Part shown: one piece after another, positions 1-10,730 of the stretch
Layout: the number at the start of each line of letters is the position of its first letter
How positions within the stretch are numbered: position 1 is the stretch's first letter
Source: Acridotheres tristis
Lineage: Eukaryota; Chordata; Aves; Passeriformes; Sturnidae
Assembly: GCA_037013685.1 (NCBI GenBank)
Contig: CM072894.1
Location: forward strand, 26,163,529-26,227,528
DNA length: 64,000 nucleotides
Direction of reading: 5' to 3'
Program-made: the position numbers and the translations under genes
Notes under the pieces: model-generated
The model's database searches: none
What the model saw: only the letters and a program-made list of their open reading frames with translations
Told to the model about the DNA's origin: nothing

Positions 1-300
1 TAGCAAAAGTTCAAATACAGAAGCAAAACCAAATCTCCAATGACTTGAGATTTTTTGGACTTTCCAGTGGTGGTCTTCCTTCATTTACTGAAAAAGTATT
101 ATAATAATCTTTCCAGCACTGTATATATTATGTATAGAAGACATCATTACTAAAAGTACTGTAGGTGAATTGTTCTGTCAAATTTATATCTTAAGAACAT
201 TTTTAGCTGTTTTCTACATCATAAGAATGGAGGTAACATGCTGAATCTGTATATAAACCTTTTGTACATTAAAAAGTAATTTTTTTTCATAACTCATTGT
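1..300 (+). other. Probable terminal part of a 3' UTR, gene unknown
   Basis: This stretch is AT-rich with no useful open frame. It ends in a sequence with the full architecture of a vertebrate poly(A) site, so it is best read as the tail of a long 3' UTR transcribed on the + strand, with the coding part to the left of the window. TGTA and TGTATA words recur (about 121-135, 249-265), as is common in 3' UTRs that bind Pumilio or CFIm factors. No repeat family is recognisable, which also fits a UTR. I do not recognise the gene. The alternative is AT-rich intergenic DNA with a chance hexamer. Confidence 0.45.
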
Positions 301-325
301 GTCTGTTGTTTTTTCTTTTTATTGG
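249..325 (+). terminator. Polyadenylation region (UGUA, ATTAAA, GT/T-rich element)
   Basis: The hexamer ATTAAA, the commonest variant of AATAAA, is at 268-273. TGTA motifs, the binding word of CFIm25, lie just upstream near 249 and 263. A GT/T-rich stretch follows at about 293-322, at the distance expected of the CstF-binding downstream element. Cleavage would fall roughly at 285-295. All three parts in the right order and spacing make this the best-supported RNA-processing signal in the window. Confidence 0.5.
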
Positions 326-3300
326 CAAATGGTGATTGGTCTTGGTCTGTCGTTACCACACCAACACAGTCAGTTGGACTCTGGTGCTGCTTAGCAACAG
401 CTGGTGAGGAGCTGGTAGAGCAGGTGTGTGATACAGCACAGATGTGGAATGTTCTTGCCTTGAAGAGCTTCCACTTAACAGTGAGATGGAGGTGGCAGAA
501 AGAGAGGCAGCAAGGTCAGTGTGTGCTGCTGTTTCCCAGGTGTCTTCCACTGCCTCTCAGCAGAGGTGATTTGAAGGACAATAGTGCAGCAGGGGTCGTA
601 CGGGAGAGGGGCTCAGAGCAAGGGCTGGACAAATTTGTCAACCAGATTTATCATAAAAATGGCTTGTTGACTGACTTGGTCATTGTCCAAAAGGAGACAG
701 AAATAGGACAGATTAGCAGAGCTGTGATGAGCCATGACAGTGGCAAATTGAATATTGGGTTTGGAGAAAGGAGAAATTAATCTGTGCATTATGTATGTGA
801 TAGGAGGCAATTATAGGGTGAGCAACTGATAGATAAATCAGTTGTGATCTAGTTAGAGTCTCATCCAGCTCCTTGATGAGAAAGATTTAATTTGGCTGCA
901 GCAAGAGTTAGCTCAGCTACTCAAGAGGCTGATTTTCAACTTGTTTTTGTGGAGGTGGGTTGGTGTGCACAGGGCTAGGGCATTAAGGGAGGGTGAGGAG
1001 GCTGTTCACAGGTGATCCTCATGGGCACAGCAATGAGTTTAGAATGAAAGCTGCTGAGCAAAGCAGTTGGCCAGTGAATCAGTGAATTACACTTGGTGCA
1101 AATGAACCAGCAGTTTCATGCAGAAGCAACTGAAAGGGATGCACTCCTTTTCCTCTCTGTGGGATCCCTCCTGAGCTGATTGGCAGAATCAGGTATGTAG
1201 AATCAGGTACATCACCTTGGATTCCTATATATGGGATGAATCCTCTGGGTTCCTTCAAAGTCTGTGGCAAGAGATTGGCACATCCCTTTTGTGAAATGAA
1301 TCTCTCCTGTTTTAGACACATGGAATGGGGTGGACTTTTCCTCTGAAAGACATGTGTCTCTCTCTCCTCGTTGATGACAGAGAGACCCCAAACAGCCAGT
1401 TTAGATGCCTTCTCCAGTAGGGGCAAGGTGAATCCTGTATTCCTGTGGATCTCTTACACCAATCTGGTCCCCCTCAGCATGGGCGAAGGCCGATTCAGTG
1501 AATGTATTAGTGATCCTGTTAGCCTGTAACTATTGGATAAATATCACACCCCTCTGTACTGTCCAAGAACTACAGAAATCACAAGACAAATGCAGAAATA
1601 TTATTAAAAGGAAATTGTTCAGATCTTTTCCATTGGCAAGAGGCTTTGGAGACAGATCAGCTCCTACTGCTTTTCTACATCAAACACTTAAAAGTAGGTT
1701 TCTAATCTAGATCAAATGCTGCTTTTAGCTGGTGTTTCTCTTCAGAGTTCAATCAGAGCACACCTCTGCCAGTGTGAGAACATATTTATTACTTAAACTG
1801 GGGTAAGATTTCCTAGGAGCCCACCTGAGGTCATGTACCAGCATGTGCATTTTTACTGCTTTACCATCCTGGAATAAACAAGGAACGAAAGGCTCATTGC
1901 TCCAATTGTAAGCAAGTAATAACCCTTCTGCAACAAATGTTGTTTATAAGCCAGAGCTTGGAGTTTATACTACTGTGGCAGCTGCATAATATTCAATTAA
2001 CCTTCTTTTTAATCAATCATATCCCTTATGAAAACAAACCATCCTAACAGGTCTGATTCTGACCTTCTTTGGTGAGTGTTAACCTCACTCCACTCCCAAA
2101 ACCAGTGGGAGCATAGGAAGAGTAAGATCCCGCTCTGGGTAAAAACCATCACAGCTCTTTAATATTGCACTAATATCTCAGGTTTTCCTGGAGGGGAGAA
2201 AAAAGCCCATAAAAGCTACTGTTGCTGGATCTGATTGCACTTACTGAGTACAGAGTCATTCCAACAGCTCTTTATTGCAGTGGTCTCTGTAGGGATGACA
2301 TAGGGGCTCTTGTTCTTTACGAGCTGTTGGATCTACTTGGAAGCTCATACGTGTGGTAAACAAATGGTGTGTTTTATATTACTGGAAGGACAATTTATGA
2401 CCAACCAAGGCCTCTTGCAGACAGCCATTTAACTTGTAAGTAAAATGACCTAACACTTAAGAAATTTAGAAGCTACAAAACAACCCATGTTGTGTCCAGT
2501 ACACTTATTTCCCTTTGATTTATGCTTCATGTAAAACTTGAAATGGCCATATTAAAAATGTTTGTTGTAAAAAAACAAAAAAAACCACCTGAAAACAAAG
2601 CAATGTTTTCACATATGCTGAGAGTTTGTGACTACTGTTGCTTCTTCCAACTGCACCAGCACTTCTGATTCATAACTTGGGTCCCTTTGCCTCCCTATTT
2701 CTATTTTCCCTGCATTGACCTGTCAGGCAGATATGTAGGGGGCATGGTGGCATGCCTGCTGTCACCTCTGGAAGAGCTGCTGCACACAAATACAGTGCAT
2801 TTACTGGAAACATCTCTCCAAGTGTCAGTGGCTTACTAAAAAGCAAACTCTGTGGCTGATAGCTTTGCCTGCCAGAGCCTGTTTTACCATCCCACCTTTA
2901 CTGTCATGTGTATGATAGTATCAGCAGACAGCAGAAGGTGTAGCAAGACACCACAAAAGGCAACTTCTGCACCAAAAAACAGGGAATGGGACTATATAAA
3001 TCTATGATCTACGTTCCTCTGTCTAGCCTTAACTCTTACTGAATACAGCCTAGGATAGTCTTCATAGAAAAAAGTTTAAGGAAGCACTTTGAAGCAGAAG
3101 CTTGGTCTGATGCTCTGAATGTCTTCTAAAGGACTCTGTCTTTCCCTTTCTCCATTCACTGTACAGAAAGAGTACAGATGAAGTCAGCCTTCACAAATGT
3201 CCCCTCTCTCCCCTGTCACTATCCCTTTTCTGTTCCTCTTTGGGAAGGACCCCGGAGTGCTCTGCCCATACAAACATCTTCTCTGCCAGGCTTTGACAGA

Positions 3301-4197
3301 CAGACATTTTTTGACTTAGGAACACGAGGAACAGCTTTCCTGACACCTGCAGAGTGAATCATGCAGAAGAAGAGCACACATTTCACAGCTGGATGTTGGC
3401 CAAAGCACCAAGGTTTGTGTTACAGTGTGGTGGTAGTGGTTAAAATAGATCAATTGAAATGAGGAGAGCAGCAGGGAAGGAAGAAAAACTCTGGACAAAG
3501 CAGGGCTAATTTTCTTCATGGCTTTGTATCTCACAGTATGTCTTCCACTTGGAAAATTCCATGGGCCATGAGGTGTAACTGGCCATGACAAAAACAAAAC
3601 AAAGAAGTGATGCTTATGGGGGTGTGAGAGAGATCTATTTTTGAAGAATTTAAATCTATAGAGCATCACATAAAGGACTTCTGGAGCAAGAACACCATTT
3701 TTAGCTCTGTTACCTCTTTTTCCGACTCCTGTGTTGACCAGTGGTGCAAGCAGCCATCCCCTGAGAAGGTGCTGTGACCAGAGAGCTTCAGCCACCTGCT
3801 CCCATGTAAATGAGCATGGCAGTGACAGCAGCCCAGGAACGCAGCTGGGATGGATTTGCAGCAAGCTTGGAAAGGAGCTCCAGCCCCAGGCCTGCAGTCT
3901 GTAGGTGGGCTGCCCCTCCCTTTGGCAGCACCAGCATCCTGCCCTTGGCTGTAGAGCTCAGAGCAAAGGCACTCCCAGGCTCTGCTGCTCAGCCAAGCTG
4001 CAGGAAACAAACATGATTCTCCCTTTCTGCCACTGTTACTGTATAGCACCAACCTGGTAATCTCCAGGTGGCTTCTCTGGGCCCCTTTCCCAACTGGCAA
4101 AGCAGCCCTCTGAGAAGGTACCTGCCTGCTGCACTTACCTGTCTGAATGGCATCTGAACAAAGTGTCTCCACTGACTCAAAACTGATGTATTCTCTC
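326..4197. other. No gene recognised; unique-looking non-coding DNA
   Basis: Open frames here (for example 322-780 + of 152 codons and 3316-3864 - of 182 codons) show no domain, no splice-site context and no biased composition. They overlap one another in several frames, as chance frames do. I see no interspersed repeat. Base composition shifts from AT-rich (1-320) to mixed (350-1450) and back to AT-rich (1500-2600). An A-rich run is near 2570-2585. If the polyadenylation site at 268 is real, this is the DNA just 3' of that gene. Confidence 0.5.
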
Positions 4198-4217
4198 TTT
4201 TTTTTTTTTTTTTTTGA
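4198..4217. repeat. Homopolymer T20
   Basis: Twenty consecutive T residues lie directly before a MIR-like relic. On the - strand this is an A20 run, but no processed-pseudogene or retrotransposon body ends in it, so it is most simply a simple-sequence tract. Confidence 0.9.
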
Positions 4218-4230
4218 GCAAAATGTCTTG

Positions 4231-4325
4231 ATGCAAATCGTTTAACCTCTGTGTCACTCATCAATAATGACGATAAGTGAAATTCGATGAAATGCACAGA
4301 GGATTAAACATCACTCCAGGCACTC
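4231..4325 (+). repeat. MIR-like ancient SINE relic
   Basis: The order of short matches follows the MIR core. A TTTAACCTCTGTG-like piece (4243-4255) corresponds to the 'cttaacctctctg' segment. A TCATCAATAATGACGATAA-like piece (4259-4277) corresponds to 'tcatctgtaaaatggggataa', and GAGGATTAAA at 4301-4310 to 'gaggattaaatgag'. MIR elements predate the amniote radiation, so a heavily diverged copy in a bird is plausible. Divergence is high, so this rests on pattern rather than alignment. Confidence 0.5.
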
Positions 4326-6312
4326 TGAAAGGGGGCGGCGTAACCATATCTGGGAGATCTTAAGGAGGGGTGAGAAAATGGGTTTTGCTCTGCAGTCCAG
4401 AAGGCTGAACACCCTGTAGCAGCAGCCCCAGCTGCAGAGGGTGCTCCACGTGGTGATGGTAATCACATCCTGCAGGACAGTGAATTTTCCTCCTTAGCAG
4501 CCATCCAAGAACCAAACAGGTCTCACCTTGCTCCAGGAGCTCCCAGGAAATGATTGCTTGTCTCAGCAACGTCAGGAGATCTGTCAGAGAATGTGAAAAA
4601 TGTTTTCAGGGAATAGAAACTGGGGCTGAGCCAGGCGAAGGTTTCTATTTAATTGGAAAAAAGAAAATAGATCCCAGCATTTCCATCATTAACTGGAAAT
4701 AAGTAGGAGCATTTTGAACAAATCAGCAGTGGTCTATGTGTTGAAAGCACCAATGACACCAATGTGTTTGAGAACCTTTTTCTTAGAGATGAGAGCCAGC
4801 TTTGTTGTCACTGAACACTTCCAAAAAATGGTCTGTATTTGCCCAAATTATGAGGGAAATTTATAACCTGAACCCATTCAAATGCTTTTCCAAAATTTAA
4901 CACATACTAATAATACGTCAACAACTTTATCCTAAAAACCCTCCAGCTCTAAACCTTTAATTTACAAGAGCATGGGCCTGAGACATGACTTCTCAAGTAG
5001 TCTTGTACAAAAGTGACATCAAAAAGATTTTCAACTAAACTATTATCTGCACATTTCTTCAATAATGTTTTAACTGTCATTTATGTTTTTTTTTTTTAAA
5101 AAAGGAGATTTATTATGCAGAGATATGGGCTGGTTTCATCACAGGTGAATCAGTACCAGTAAAAGTTAAGTCTCTAAGGAGCTCACATGGAGTTGTTTTC
5201 CACTCCTGATCTTTCTACAGAGTTGTTTCACTTGCAAGAAGTTGGGATTGAGCAGATCTCACAAAAGAAAAAGGTGTAAAATAAAGGGGTGAGGCCCTTT
5301 TAGATTAGCATCATCCCTCCTTTTAACAGGAAAAACCACATTTTTAGTGGTGTTCAAAAATATTCCAGATAACACACAAAATACTGTACTATGTTACAAT
5401 TAGATTAACTGAGGTAAAATCTCTTTCCCAGCCCTTATTTAAGTGGTGAGAAAGTCCTTCAGGCAAAGCACTGGCCCCTAGATGTTCCAACAGATTCAGC
5501 GGAGCTTAGAAATGACTTTTTTGTGAACACAGTGAACAAAAAGGGTATTTTCTCCCCTCAGAACAAACCCCAATGACAGAGAGGATGAGGTTTATTATTT
5601 TAATACCTTTAATACCTTTAGTGCTACTGAAAAAAAATTACATTTTTTTAATAAAAATATCAGGAGAACCATTGGGGGATTGCAATTGTAAACTGGGTCT
5701 TGTGTGCATGTAACACTTCTGTGCAAGTGTTCTCTCTTACAGTAAATGAAAACTACTCAAATTAGGGGGAAAGATCCTCAAATGACCTGGGTTTCTTTTA
5801 GTCTTTTGTTTTTTCTTAAGACAACAATTTTGAGCCTACCATTTCTCACAGTTAGAGCACAGAGCAATAGCACTCATGGGCAAAACTAGTTCAGCCTCTG
5901 TCTCACAGAGCAACCTGCTGCTTCCTTTAAGACTGGGCTGATTTTTTGAGTTTTCCTACCACATCTTGGAGTTCTTGTTTTGGGGTTGGGTGTTTGGGTT
6001 TCTTTATTTATAAACTTGCATATATTACTTTTGTCTCAGGGAAAACTCCCACTTTACGTGGAAAATAGCCTTTGTCCAAGCTGGCGACCAGCAATGGGAA
6101 GAGAACAAACCAGCTTAGTTTAGGTCCAGGGTCCAAACAATGCCAGTCATGGGTGTGTGTCTTCAATGGAGAAGTCAAAGCTTTCCATCCATCTCTCCAA
6201 CTGCAGAAATCCAGCTCAGAACACGAAATTCCTGTGAAGAATGTAGCACCTATTGAGAAAAGTCTTCTTTTTCACTGGAAGAGTTTTAATGAGAGGCACA
6301 ACCATGAGCATT
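4326..6312. other. No gene recognised; AT-rich non-coding DNA
   Basis: Nothing codes convincingly here. The stretch is mostly AT-rich (4640-5110 and 5580-5720 especially). It has a T12-A6 tract at about 5086-5103 and a 9-bp direct repeat (AATACCTTT) near 5600-5620. The 80-codon frame at 6072-6314 has no recognisable content and ends where the CR1 element begins. Confidence 0.5.
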
Positions 6313-6557
6313 AGAGAACCACAGAATCATTTAGGTTGGAAAAGACCTCAAAGATCATAAAGTCCAACCATAAAACTAACACAGCCAAACCCACCACCTA
6401 ACCATGTCTCAAAGCACCACATCTACACTTTCTTTGAACACTTCCAGGGACTGTGATTCCACCACTCCCCTGGCAAGCCTAGCCTATTCCAATGCTTCAC
6501 AACCCTTTCAGTGAAAAAATTTTTCCTAACATCCTATCTAAACCTCACATGAAATGC
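6313..6557 (-). mobile_element. CR1 LINE, 5'-truncated copy with intact 3' end
   Basis: CR1 is the dominant non-LTR retrotransposon of birds. Read on the - strand, this copy encodes the C-terminal end of ORF2: VRKNFFTERVVKHWNRL is decodable around 6480-6530, a signature of the ORF2 tail. A TAG stop replaces a codon at about 6534-6536, and a small frameshift follows in the adjacent proline-arginine segment. Its low-coordinate end still carries the CR1 3' terminus (TAGGTTGGAAAAGACCTC-type sequence followed by degenerate octamers near 6313-6325). At about 245 bp it is a typical severely 5'-truncated, dead insertion. Confidence 0.95.
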
Positions 6558-6900
6558 AGCAGAAAGCAGACAGAGAAGCAGGAGTGGGTCTGATCTTAGT
6601 GGCAGGAATGACAAGCTGCATCCACCGAGCAGCACTGAGTAAGTTGCAGAGCACAGGGTGTGACACCAACACCCTGCAGCCCTCGTAGTGTGCTCAAGGT
6701 CACACTCAAAGACAGCTCAGCATGTGCTCCATGGGTCAGGAAGCAGGACATGGAGCAAGCCCAGTTGTATGGGACATTTAAAAGACCACTGGAATGTATT
6801 GGAGGCACAATGACTTTGGGCAGGTTTTTTTGGCAGCCATAGGAGATTATTTTTTTTGTTTTGCAATGTACCGGATGAGACAATGTGGGTACCATCAAGG
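6558..6900. other. No gene recognised
   Basis: This is mixed-composition DNA between the CR1 copy and an AT-rich block. Opposite-strand frames of 60 and 100 codons overlap at 6596-6898 with no recognisable content. No repeat family is seen. Confidence 0.5.
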
Positions 6901-7340
6901 CTTCATCTCATTTAAAAGTTTATTTTAATGAAGTCACAATAAGGCCTCCAGCTGGAAAGGTTATTTATTAACCTCTTATTTACAAATTGAGCCCTGATTT
7001 GAAAATTAAGGCATTGTAATTTAATATTAACCCACATGTCAGAAAATAATGAGACAAACTACAGGGAAAATTGCATTCCATATTGCAAAAGACCCATTTT
7101 ATTTATAATGACCAGGATTACAAGTCCTGCCAACACTGATGGATCATACTTTAAAAATCTTGATAGCTCATTCATTTCTATAATTATATTTATTACAAAT
7201 TAAATAAGTTGCGGACACCCTTGATATACAAAGAGACAAAATTAATTTGTGAATCAGTATTAATCTGTCATCAAACTAAATGAACTCCCTTTCTGGCAGT
7301 CTACTGAATATAATGTACTGTACCAGACTCTACTCAGGAC
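6901..7340. promoter_or_regulatory. Candidate conserved non-coding element (AT-rich, homeodomain/forkhead-like motifs)
   Basis: This block has no repeats and no coding potential but is dense in short transcription-factor-like words. These include TTATTTAC and TTATTTATTAAC (forkhead-like, about 6960-6985), several TAATTA/TAATTT cores, and an imperfect hairpin AGGTTA-TTTAT-TAACCT near 6957-6975. The texture matches vertebrate developmental enhancers. Actual conservation cannot be judged from one sequence. Confidence 0.3.
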
Positions 7341-8379
7341 ACGAAAGCAGTGAAACTGCAAGTCCAAGCTGTTGAAGGAACACCTCTTCAACTGGATGTA
7401 TGTGATTTCTCAGTATGGCTTTTAAACCGAGAGATTAGACCACAATAGAAAACTTGCCTGACCAACTTCTGGAAAGCAAAACAAAGTCTGGTGTTTCTGA
7501 TCACATCTGTTCTTTGCCTCCACTCAGGTCAGTAGTAAGATGCAACATGCAGCTCCTGAGCACTTCTCCCGTGACCCCTATACCTACATCACGCTGGAAG
7601 CTGAAAGGCTGATACATTCCTGCTTCCTTTCCTGGCCATGCAGGTCCTGAGGCCCTGGGACAAACCCCTGCACTGTGGCAGCAGTGAGATATTTGTGCTG
7701 CACATCAGCCTGAGCACCACAGGAGATGCTCACTCCCCTCGGCCCAGGGAGAAAGGGAATGCTCAGATGCTCCTGGATGAGATTCCAGACCTTAATGCTC
7801 AACAACTGCCACGGTGGTTAGCCAAAATCTGTACCCATCTGCTCAGGGGTTTTGTGACTGGAGATGAGTTCTGCCAGCTTCAGGAGAACTCAGGCTTTCC
7901 TCCAAAGTATAAATTTGGAGAGGGAAAAGGAAAAAAAAAAGGACAAAGACACAAAGACTCAATGTTGTGCTGCAGGTCAGAGCACATAGTCCCGGTGGAC
8001 ACAAGAAAAGATGGGTGGTGGCTGTATGTCCCTCCCTTTGCCTACACCATTCCTATCCCAGCATCATCCAGACTCAGTGCTGACAAACTGACAAATGCTT
8101 GGGCTGCTCCTCTGCTAAATATGACATGACTCATCCTAAGGCAGCGGAAGTTTGTTTGTGGAGGAGGAAATCATCCCTGTGTTTACAGACTTATTATTTT
8201 AAAATTTCCACTGTATTATCTCACCCCCCTTCCTCTTGAGTTAATCATCATCAACACCCCTTGTGTTCATCATCTCAAAGGCAAATTTTCAATTCTAGCA
8301 GGTTGGATCCCATCTAAAACTGGCCAAAACAACTGAACTCCCCTGCCATAATATGCTGATCTCTCCATGTCATTTAGCA
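7341..8379. other. No gene recognised; contains a 163-codon chance frame
   Basis: The + strand frame at 7638-8129 is open for 163 codons, but its predicted protein has no known domain, signal peptide or membrane segment. It crosses an A-rich tract at about 7927-7940 that gives a lysine run. No splice or promoter context supports it. No interspersed repeat is recognised. Confidence 0.5.
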
Positions 8380-8560
8380 GCTAGGATCAACTAATAAAGT
8401 GTAAGATGTAGAAATGTCATTCAGAGTTACCTACCCGTAACTAAATAACTTTGTAATGAATGAAAGGCCATTTTGAGCTGCTGCCTTAAAGACTAACTCC
8501 ATCTCCATAAAGAAAGAAATATGACTCAAGCAGAGACAGCCTGCATGTGGCATTAACAAA
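8380..8560. promoter_or_regulatory. Candidate conserved non-coding element
   Basis: A repeat-free AT-rich block with ACTAATAAAG, TAACTAAATAAC and TTTGTAATGAATGAA-type words. The texture resembles deeply conserved enhancer DNA. The evidence is motif density only. Confidence 0.2.
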
Positions 8561-8929
8561 CCCTCTTTGTGTTTCTGTAGGAAAGACTGACACCAAGTGA
8601 GTTGTGTGCTTGCGTCATCTTCACCTTATTTTCCTTTAAAGCTGATGACTCCACCTCAAAATATTCCTGCAACTTTAGGTCTGCTTCCAGGGAGCAGGTG
8701 GGCCCCTTCACTATGAAATAGAGAGCTCAATAAGTATTTCTGAGCTCAAAAAATTGTCTCATATTGACTTCAGCTAGAGAACAAGAACAGTACCTGTTTT
8801 AGTAATATAACAGTAATTAATTCTGTCTGTTCATAGAGGAAAAACACAGTGTTGCCAGAAGAAATAATTTATACATCTTTATATGACAGTGTTTTTCCAT
8901 TCACCTTTTTTTGGAGCATTTCCTTCAAA

Positions 8930-9085
8930 AGACATTAAGCCCATACATTACTATTTAAAGAGCTTAATTCAACCCAGGCAATAATGACGCATAAATATTC
9001 ATGATTTTGTTTTAACATTAAAATAACATCTGTTTCAAAACATCTGCAATCTGTTTTCAATGCTTCGGTAACATTTAAATTAACT
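8930..9085. promoter_or_regulatory. Candidate conserved non-coding element
   Basis: The block around 8970-9010 contains a CRE/AP-1-like TGACGCA next to TAAATATTCATGA, within an AT-rich, repeat-free stretch that has no open frame. This clustering is typical of bird-mammal conserved elements, but an alignment is needed to claim it. Confidence 0.3.
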
Positions 9086-10390
9086 GTAACTAATACAATA
9101 AACCACTATTAGGGATAATGATAATGAAGGATGCCCTATTAAGAGACATGAACAACATGGAACTGAATGAAAAACAAAACAGGGGGTGGAGGGAATGAAC
9201 CCAATGGTCAGATACCAAAGCTCCTTGGAACTTAAATCCACCATTATAGGAGGGTTCCCTGCATGCAGGGCTATTGTTTAACCATCTCAGCTGCTGCATC
9301 TCTGCTCTGCTTTGGTCTTGTTCACATTTCCACTGCTAGAGCAGTAATTTATGGTGGAGGCAGTGTGATTACTTTTAACACCAGGGTGGAAGGGAGACAC
9401 TGTCTCCAGCTGAGGGGGCCCACAAAGTATTTCTGAGCTGAGAAAGCAGCTCACAGTGTACTCAGGGCTCTCCCAGCCAGATGTGCTTGACCAGTCTGTT
9501 AACCACTCACCCACGTCCCCATCCCCAGCGAGTGCTGATGGCCGGTGACTGTGCTCACGTCTGTGCCATGCTCCAGGCCATGGGGTTAACCAAAATTATT
9601 AACTTCTCCCCAGAAGGGGCTATTGTTTTCTGCTGCGATTTCTCCCTGTGGCCAAGACAGATGAGGTCACTGCACATCTGTATATCGTTGCAAGGGTGAA
9701 GGTGAAGGTCGAAGGAAGGGTCTCATCCTCTGCCGGTGGGCTGACACTTGGCACTCACCTCCGTGAGACCCACATGGACCTTGCGCCCACAGCCCCCGGC
9801 TGGGAAGTTTTATTTTCATGGAAAGTCTTGGTGGGTCACCGCTCATAAATTAAAAATTATATTTAAGGGGTTTTGTGACTTGTTGAGGTTTTTTTAAGCC
9901 AGCCCTTCCTCTTTACTTCTCCCACTCCCTGACAAAAAATCCAGGAGGCATTTCTAATCACCTGGACACAATGCAAAAGGCAAAGGACTATAGCAGCTGG
10001 TTTTGCTCTTATCTGATGATTTCTTTAGAAATTAGTTCTATGTTAAAATAATTTTTTTCAGTCAAAACAAAGCCAGGACTTGCCACACATCTGTACAACC
10101 CTAATGCAGATGTTTAAGTGGTTAGAGTGACATCTCTATACATAAAATGCCCAGGCAATCTAAAGAGACCATTGCATAGGTACAAACAGCTCCAGGGACA
10201 GCCCTGGAGGCTGTTCATCCTGTTGGCCTGAGCACTGCACCCCTGGCACACACACCCTGCACCCTGGCTGTGCTCCCAGCCCCTGGCACCGGCTGGACCA
10301 GGTCCTGGCGGGCCACCACGGAGCCGTGCCTCTCTGCCTTTCCAGCAGTGGCAGTAGCCTGTGGAAAGCAGAGCATAAATCCAAACCATT
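9086..10390. other. No gene recognised
   Basis: GC rises here (9300-9850 and 10180-10340), which lengthens chance frames. Overlapping frames of 66-91 codons occur on both strands, none with a recognisable domain. A short imperfect GGTGAA repeat is near 9693-9712. No interspersed repeat is recognised. Confidence 0.5.
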
Positions 10391-10730
10391 TAAAGTGTGA
10401 TTAAGACTTCCCCTGATTACTGCTCTGCATGATATTGAATGCTTCGGCTGTCGGTGATTTATTGAAGCAATATATAATATGCTGCATTCAGTTAACAGTC
10501 CCCATCAAGCACAATCTAGCTGAATAAAAAAAAAAGTCAGAGAGAGAGAGTGTGTGTGCTTTAAGAGGAAATCTCCCTGGATTTAAAGTAAATTGAAATA
10601 TGCTCATGGTAATCTGTGTCCAAAGCTTTTAGCACTTTAAAAAGTGCCAGTTGCTAATACCACTGGCTAAAATCAGCATTTCTTCAATCGCTAATGGTCC
10701 CAGTGCCATCCTCACCCAGTCATTCCCTCC
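10391..10730. promoter_or_regulatory. Candidate conserved non-coding element with short (AG)n(TG)n tract
   Basis: This is AT-rich and repeat-free apart from a short AG5-TG4 tract near 10538-10558. Words of interest include GATTAAGACTTCCCC, TGATTTATTGAAGCAATATA, and closely spaced TTAACAG and AATTGAAATATGC. There is no open frame of note. The composition suggests an enhancer-type element, not a gene. Confidence 0.25.

Noticed and set aside
322..780. 152-codon + strand frame just after the putative poly(A) site
   Set aside because: No domain, antisense frames overlap it, and it lies downstream of a likely transcript end.
4198..4325. A20 run on the - strand as the tail of a processed pseudogene
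   Set aside because: The sequence that would be the transcript body has no gene-like content and fits a MIR relic on the other strand.
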